Positions 60,296 to 64,000 of a DNA stretch of 64,000 nucleotides are shown here, piece by piece. The notes under the pieces were generated by a model, which did no database searches, was not told the DNA's origin, and was given only the letters and a program-made list of their open reading frames with translations. A program made the position numbers and the translations under genes. The stretch lies in the NCBI GenBank assembly GCA_910585785.1, contig CAJUEV010000002.1, positions 135,664 through 199,663 on the forward strand, in the 5' to 3' direction. The DNA comes from an uncultured Christensenella sp. Lineage in GTDB: Bacteria > Bacillota > Clostridia > Christensenellales > Borkfalkiaceae. Each line of letters starts with the position of its first letter. Position 1 is the first letter of the stretch.

Positions 60296-61483
60296 TCAGT
60301 CGCCCTGTTTTTTGTCTGGTCTTGCATTTAAAAAGTTTTTAATTCTTTCAAGCGCTTCGCGTATGTTGTCAATTGAAACGGAATAGGAAAATCTTACGTA
60401 GTTTTTTCCCGCTTCGCCGAACGCGTCGCCCGCGACCACGGCTATTTTTTCAAACTTTGCAAGATTCGCCGCAAACTGCGCCCCGTCCAACCTCGTGGAA
60501 GAAACGTCCGCAAACACATAAAAAGCGCCCTGCGGCGGCAAACATTTCAGCCCCAGCGAATTGAGCCCATCCGCAAGAATTTTGCCCCTGCGGCAATAAT
60601 CGTTGCGCATTTTTTCCACGTATGCAAACCCGTCTTTAAACCCTTCTTCCAGCGCGCAGATTGCCGCCGTCTGGCTTATCCGCGAAGCGCAAATTACGGT
60701 GTGAGTGTGCACTTCCAAAGCCGCCTCGTCTATTTCGGCGGGCGCGCACATATAGCCCAAACGCCACCCCGTCATTGAAAAAGACTTTGAAAAGCCCCCC
60801 ACATATACCGTCCTTTCCGCCATTTCGGGCAGGGCTGCGATAGAGCAATGTTTGCCGGAATACGTCAGTTCGGCGTAAATTTCGTCCGTTATAACAACCA
60901 AATCGTTCGCCTTGGCAAACGCCGCAATTTCTTCAAGTTTCTCTTTGGACATTACCGCGCCCGTGGGGTTGTTGGGATAGCAAATTATAAGCGCCTTCGT
61001 CCTTTCCGTAACCGCTTTTTGCAGATTTTCCGCCGTCGGCATAAACCCGTCTTTTTCATAACAGCGGACGGGAACGGGCTTTCCACCCGCCAGAATTACC
61101 GCGGGCTCGTACGAAACGTAATAGGGCTCGGGCAGCAAAACTTCGTCCCCCTCGCCGCAAATTGTCCGCAAAGCCAGCGTTATTCCCTCGCTTGCGCCTA
61201 TTGTCATTATAATACGCTCGGCGGGGTACTCCACCGAAAACCGCTCTTTAAGATAGCGGGAAACAAGTTTCCGCAACTCCTCCAATCCGCGGCAGCCGGT
61301 GTATTGCGTCTGTCCGCTCTTTATGCACTTTATAGCGGCGTCCCTCACCTTTTTAGGAGTTTTAAAGTCCGGCTCGCCGACGCCGAGAGATATTGCGCCC
61401 TTACTGTCTTCCGAAAGGCTGAAATAATTTAAAAAACTGTTAGGTTTAAGCCGTTTAACCGTTTTACCCAAAAAATTACGCAT
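60296..61483 (-). CDS. Class I/II aminotransferase (second copy)
   Basis: 395 residues: LGVGEPDFKTP, TIGASEGITLALRT, CYPNNPTGAVMS, VVITDEIYAELTY, and PLP Lys in GGFSKSFSMTGWRLGY (about 236). The VRFSYSVS Arg binds substrate carboxylate. It resembles PatA/AspB-like enzymes; the exact amino donor is unclear. It differs enough from the other aminotransferase (34559-35761) to suggest another role. No Shine-Dalgarno; a TATAAT box ends 6 nt before the ATG, so it is predicted to be leaderless. Confidence 0.9.
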   Translation of the reverse strand: MRNFLGKTVKRLKPNSFLNYFSLSEDSKGAISLGVGEPDFKTPKKVRDAAIKCIKSGQTQYTGCRGLEELRKLVSRYLKERFSVEYPAERIIMTIGASEGITLALRTICGEGDEVLLPEPYYVSYEPAVILAGGKPVPVRCYEKDGFMPTAENLQKAVTERTKALIICYPNNPTGAVMSKEKLEEIAAFAKANDLVVITDEIYAELTYSGKHCSIAALPEMAERTVYVGGFSKSFSMTGWRLGYMCAPAEIDEAALEVHTHTVICASRISQTAAICALEEGFKDGFAYVEKMRNDYCRRGKILADGLNSLGLKCLPPQGAFYVFADVSSTRLDGAQFAANLAKFEKIAVVAGDAFGEAGKNYVRFSYSVSIDNIREALERIKNFLNARPDKKQGD

Positions 61484-61489
61484 ATTCCG

Positions 61490-61518
61490 ATTATAACCGT
61501 TAGCCGCGGCAAAGGCAA
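61490..61518 (-). promoter_or_regulatory. Promoter of the second aminotransferase gene
   Basis: Minus strand: TTGCCT (61513-61518), 17-bp spacer, TATAAT (61490-61495), then CGGAAT and the start codon. Confidence 0.65.
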
Positions 61519-61556
61519 GTATTTGCCCGCTTTAAAAAAAATTTAAACAAAATCCG

Positions 61557-61585
61557 TTGCGCCGCGCGGTGATTTTTTATATAAT
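61557..61585 (+). promoter_or_regulatory. Promoter of the 85-aa gene
   Basis: TTGCGC (61557-61562), 17-bp spacer, TATAAT (61580-61585), then CATAAT and the ATG at 61592. Confidence 0.65.
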
Positions 61586-61591
61586 CATAAT

Positions 61592-61849
61592 ATGTTTAAA
61601 ATTTGGGCAAAAGTCGTTCGCGGCGAAAAAATAATAAAACAGTTTACCTACAACGGCGAAGACAAACTTGTGTATTCGCAGTTTTTCAATTATCTTGCGG
61701 AAATCTGTTCCCAACTTGACGAGCCGACTCCCGTCCTGTTAAAGTCGCATATCTTTCACTTTGCAAAATACCGCACTGTCCGCTTTCTGCCGCGCGACTT
61801 TGTTGAAGCGGTTGAGTTTGACAAACTTATTCTGGATAATATTTTGTGA
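61592..61849 (+). CDS. Small hypothetical protein (85 aa)
   Basis: MFKIWAKVVRGEKIIKQFTYNGEDKLVYSQFFNYLAEICSQL... Basic N-terminal strands followed by a helix. VLLKSHIFHFAKYRTVRFLPRDFVEAVEFDKLIL follows. The small soluble alpha/beta shape resembles families found as single genes in Clostridia, with no known function. A strong promoter and leaderless layout support it as a real gene. Confidence 0.75.
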   Translation: MFKIWAKVVRGEKIIKQFTYNGEDKLVYSQFFNYLAEICSQLDEPTPVLLKSHIFHFAKYRTVRFLPRDFVEAVEFDKLILDNIL

Positions 61850-61868
61850 CAACGCGCATACTTCAAGT

Positions 61869-62078
61869 ATGAAAATGACTTGCTATATGTGCTTTGCAAA
61901 CCTGATTGTTTTAGGCATAATCGGGGGTGTATACGCTTTTTCGGGATTTGATTTACTTAATGCTATAACTTTCGGTAATCAACTTATTTACCGCGGCTTT
62001 CTTGCCGTATGCGCCGTTTCCGCACTTTTCTGCGTTTACGCGCTTATAATGTTTAAACCGTTTAAAGGACTAAAATAA
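61869..62078 (+). CDS. DUF378-like small membrane protein (69 aa)
   Basis: Two hydrophobic helices (about 8-27 and 40-62) separated by GFDLLNAITFG, close to the DUF378 pattern 'GlnWGLvGlFnfDLVaalfG'. Family role unknown. I start at 61869; the longer frame overlaps the preceding gene out of phase. No clear ribosome site, and it follows the 85-aa gene after 19 nt, so it is probably co-transcribed. Confidence 0.65.
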   Translation: MKMTCYMCFANLIVLGIIGGVYAFSGFDLLNAITFGNQLIYRGFLAVCAVSALFCVYALIMFKPFKGLK

Positions 62079-62081
62079 ATT

Positions 62082-62116
62082 AAGGCGGGGCGTTTTAATC
62101 GCTCCGCCTTCGTCTT
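62082..62116. terminator. Bidirectional terminator
   Basis: AAGGCGGgGCG / CGCtCCGCCTT hairpin with a T-rich tail on the plus strand (CGTCTTTTAAATTTTTT). Separates the convergent DUF378 and lipoprotein genes. Confidence 0.75.
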
Positions 62117-63937
62117 TTAAATTTTTTCAAAATAAACGGTTAAATTATTGTTTTCAACAGTCGCAATGTACCTTGCGCCGTCCTTTTCAAACGTCGTTTC
62201 CCCATTGGTTTTTACGTCGGGATAAAAATATTTTGAAAGCCTTACGCCCTGCTCGTTACAAACGTACGCTGCAATAAAATAGTTGCCGTCGCTGGTTAAC
62301 CCGTCCGGCAAAGGATATTGTCCGGAAAGATTTATATTTATATCGGCGTTTGCGTAAGTTGCCTCCGCCGAAGTGATTTCCGCAAAGGTATCGCCGTTGT
62401 AAAGCCCCGCCTTTACATAATATTTATTGCCTTCAACGTGCAAAACGCTGTCCTGCAACGTAAAACTTAACCCAGAAAAATCTATTTTAAATTCATTGAA
62501 AACGCAATCTATCTGACCGGACGTTTCGCAGTCAAGCATAAGATACGCTTCGTTTACGGCGGAAACTTCGTCCTGATAGTAAACTTCCGCATTTTCAAAC
62601 TGCCGCCTGATTGCTTCCAAATTTTCGCGCGCGTTTACTTCGCTCAGTTTTTTTCTGAACAGTTCCCCGTCCATATTCGCATAATCAAACCTTTTTGCGG
62701 TATATCCGGCAACCCTTTCGGCATAACTCCCGCTTAAATATTTATCGAACAAACCGGATAAATCCTGCTTGACGGAAAGCCCAGCCTCCGCAAGCAACTT
62801 TGTAAATCTTTCATACGTGTTTATCTTTACGTCGTCGCAGACCGAACTCAAATTAAACTGCATATACCTGTCTTCGAAATTATTCCTTTGAATCCAATCA
62901 AGATACAGCGCGTTGTCGTCGACTTGCACAAATTTATCGCCGCTTTTGCCGTTGTATACCTTGTCCGCCTCAAATTCAAACTGAAAATCGGAAGAAACTT
63001 CTATCTTGTTCCAACCGCTCGCCTGCCACAAGTCCAATGAAAAAGCGTAGTCGGATTTTGCCGCTATAATTTTATTATCGTCGCCATAAACGTACGCAAC
63101 TTCGCTGCCGTGAAAATACTCGTTGCAATACGTAAGTTTTTTGCCGTCATCCAGCTCTAAACTAATACTTTTTATCACGCTTTCGTTGTCATCAGAACTT
63201 TCGGCACAGTAGATATGCGCGGGCGATTGCTTCAAATCAATATAAATTACGTGGTTCATTACTCCGTATGTGCCCGAATTGTATACGTAGTAGTAATAAT
63301 CGTCCTCAACGTACTCGTAATAATATCCGCCGTAATACCCTTCTCTGTCGGGGACGTAAAAATACGCCGTAAAAGTAAAGTTTATTTTGCTATTTTTGCC
63401 GAGAAAAAGCTGCGAACGGCGATAATGATATTCATCGCCATACTCGTTTGTTATTTCTTCTTCGCTTATTTTATCAAGCTGTTTGTCGTAGTTAAGGCGT
63501 GAAGCGCGCTGCCTGTTGCCTATCCATACATTAAGCGCCGTTGCGGACTGAAAATTTGATTTAGCCTGCTCGGCAAAGGATTTTGCGTTCATAATAAACA
63601 TATTTACGCTGTTTTGCGAGTAAACGAAACATTTGCTTATTACTCCGTTTTCAGCCGGCTGGGGACGGGAATCCGGCAAAAAAATTTGCGTGGGCGGATT
63701 CAGACTTGCTTCCGCCGCTTTTAATTTTGAAGAAATTGCTTTTTTATCTCCCTCCGTTTCCTTTCCGCCTATCAGCGCGGAAAGGCTGGAAGGAACTTCG
63801 CCGTAATACTCCGAAAGTTCTTTCGCCCTGTCCATTGCGGTTTTTTCAGCATTGGGCTTTTCCTTCGGAGCGCAAGCCGCAGCCGTCATACACAAAACGC
63901 AAACCGCAGCCGTTAAACAATAAATTAATTTTTTCAT
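62117..63937 (-). CDS. Large hypothetical lipoprotein (606 aa)
   Basis: Signal peptide with a lipobox ending AAAC (Cys about 22), so it is lipid-anchored on the outer face. The mature part is long, polar and rich in Tyr and Asp, with a striking YYGGYYYEYVEDDYYYYVYNSG stretch split by acidic residues near 210-230. The C-terminus holds repeated beta strands (VEGNKYYVKAGLYNGDTFAEITSAEA, DGNYFIAAYVCNEQGVRLSKYF). I do not recognise a family. It could be a surface binding or adhesion protein. Own promoter; ribosome site GAGG. Confidence 0.8.
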   Translation of the reverse strand: MKKLIYCLTAAVCVLCMTAAACAPKEKPNAEKTAMDRAKELSEYYGEVPSSLSALIGGKETEGDKKAISSKLKAAEASLNPPTQIFLPDSRPQPAENGVISKCFVYSQNSVNMFIMNAKSFAEQAKSNFQSATALNVWIGNRQRASRLNYDKQLDKISEEEITNEYGDEYHYRRSQLFLGKNSKINFTFTAYFYVPDREGYYGGYYYEYVEDDYYYYVYNSGTYGVMNHVIYIDLKQSPAHIYCAESSDDNESVIKSISLELDDGKKLTYCNEYFHGSEVAYVYGDDNKIIAAKSDYAFSLDLWQASGWNKIEVSSDFQFEFEADKVYNGKSGDKFVQVDDNALYLDWIQRNNFEDRYMQFNLSSVCDDVKINTYERFTKLLAEAGLSVKQDLSGLFDKYLSGSYAERVAGYTAKRFDYANMDGELFRKKLSEVNARENLEAIRRQFENAEVYYQDEVSAVNEAYLMLDCETSGQIDCVFNEFKIDFSGLSFTLQDSVLHVEGNKYYVKAGLYNGDTFAEITSAEATYANADININLSGQYPLPDGLTSDGNYFIAAYVCNEQGVRLSKYFYPDVKTNGETTFEKDGARYIATVENNNLTVYFEKI

Positions 63938-63955
63938 AATTTTGACCTCGCATAA

Positions 63956-63984
63956 ATTTTATCACACACTGCAAGCGAAGTCAA
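63956..63984 (-). promoter_or_regulatory. Promoter of the lipoprotein gene
   Basis: Minus strand: TTGACT (63979-63984), 17-bp spacer, TAAAAT (63956-63961). Confidence 0.7.
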
Positions 63985-64000
63985 TTGCAAAACTTACGTG

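Overview
The window looks like a chromosome segment of an uncultured, strictly anaerobic, single-membrane Clostridia-type bacterium (Bacillota), of the kind common in animal guts. The support is an oxygen-sensitive class III ribonucleotide reductase with its activase, the NADH sensor Rex, FeoAB ferrous iron uptake, a 2[4Fe-4S] ferredoxin, Gram-positive style lipoproteins, and a gene order close to the Bacillus subtilis yaaO-tmk-holB-yaaT(ricT)-yabB-yabC region. Most genes are core genes. I see no insertion sequence, phage or CRISPR array.

Layout. 1-5.3 kb (all minus): start of a sodium symporter, glcK-rex, and nrdD-nrdG-dut behind a promoter flanked by NrdR-like boxes. 5.5-5.9 kb: a gene-free block that contains a probable small RNA or attenuator. 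5.9-12.6 kb: small and accessory genes (ATP-grasp ligase, HNH protein, DUF3592 protein, XRE regulator), then glpK, a MATE exporter and an acetyltransferase. 12.9-26.4 kb: a minus-strand carbohydrate-use cluster with two lipoproteins (an esterase and a carbohydrate-binding protein), a membrane-anchored GH3 with swapped domain order, a cytoplasmic GH3, a GPH-type sugar symporter, a glycosyltransferase and a truncated ROK-like protein. A GHKL kinase and LytTR regulator sit at its head, and a 9-bp word is shared by the regulator and esterase promoters. The likely scheme is degradation at the surface, symport of oligosaccharides, and intracellular hydrolysis.

26.7-37.6 kb (minus): RlmCD-type methyltransferase, small membrane proteins, a J-like protein with a DUF5685 neighbour, trpS, thrC, a P-loop protein, an aminotransferase and a DUF898 protein. 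37.7-40.9 kb: ferrous iron uptake operon feoA-feoA-feoB plus a 56-residue Cys-rich FeoB partner. 41.1-44.1 kb (plus): complete preQ1 operon queD-queE-folE-queC-queF behind an attenuator-like leader. 44.2-45.8 kb: tRNA-Arg(CCG), DUF4250 gene and mnmA, the last two transcribed divergently around one shared palindromic -35 hexamer. 45.9-60.1 kb (minus): GIY-YIG protein, M42 peptidase, DUF697 and DUF2207 membrane proteins, rsmI, ABC exporter, TrmN6-like methyltransferase, ferredoxin, ricT, holB, tmk, Orn/Lys/Arg decarboxylase-like, lysS and greA. 60.3-64 kb: a second class I aminotransferase, two small plus-strand genes and a large lipoprotein.

Many promoters are near-consensus with a 17-bp spacer. 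Several genes without a Shine-Dalgarno sequence start 6 nt after a TATAAT box, which suggests leaderless mRNAs. Functions are assigned from sequence motifs read by eye; no database search was run.
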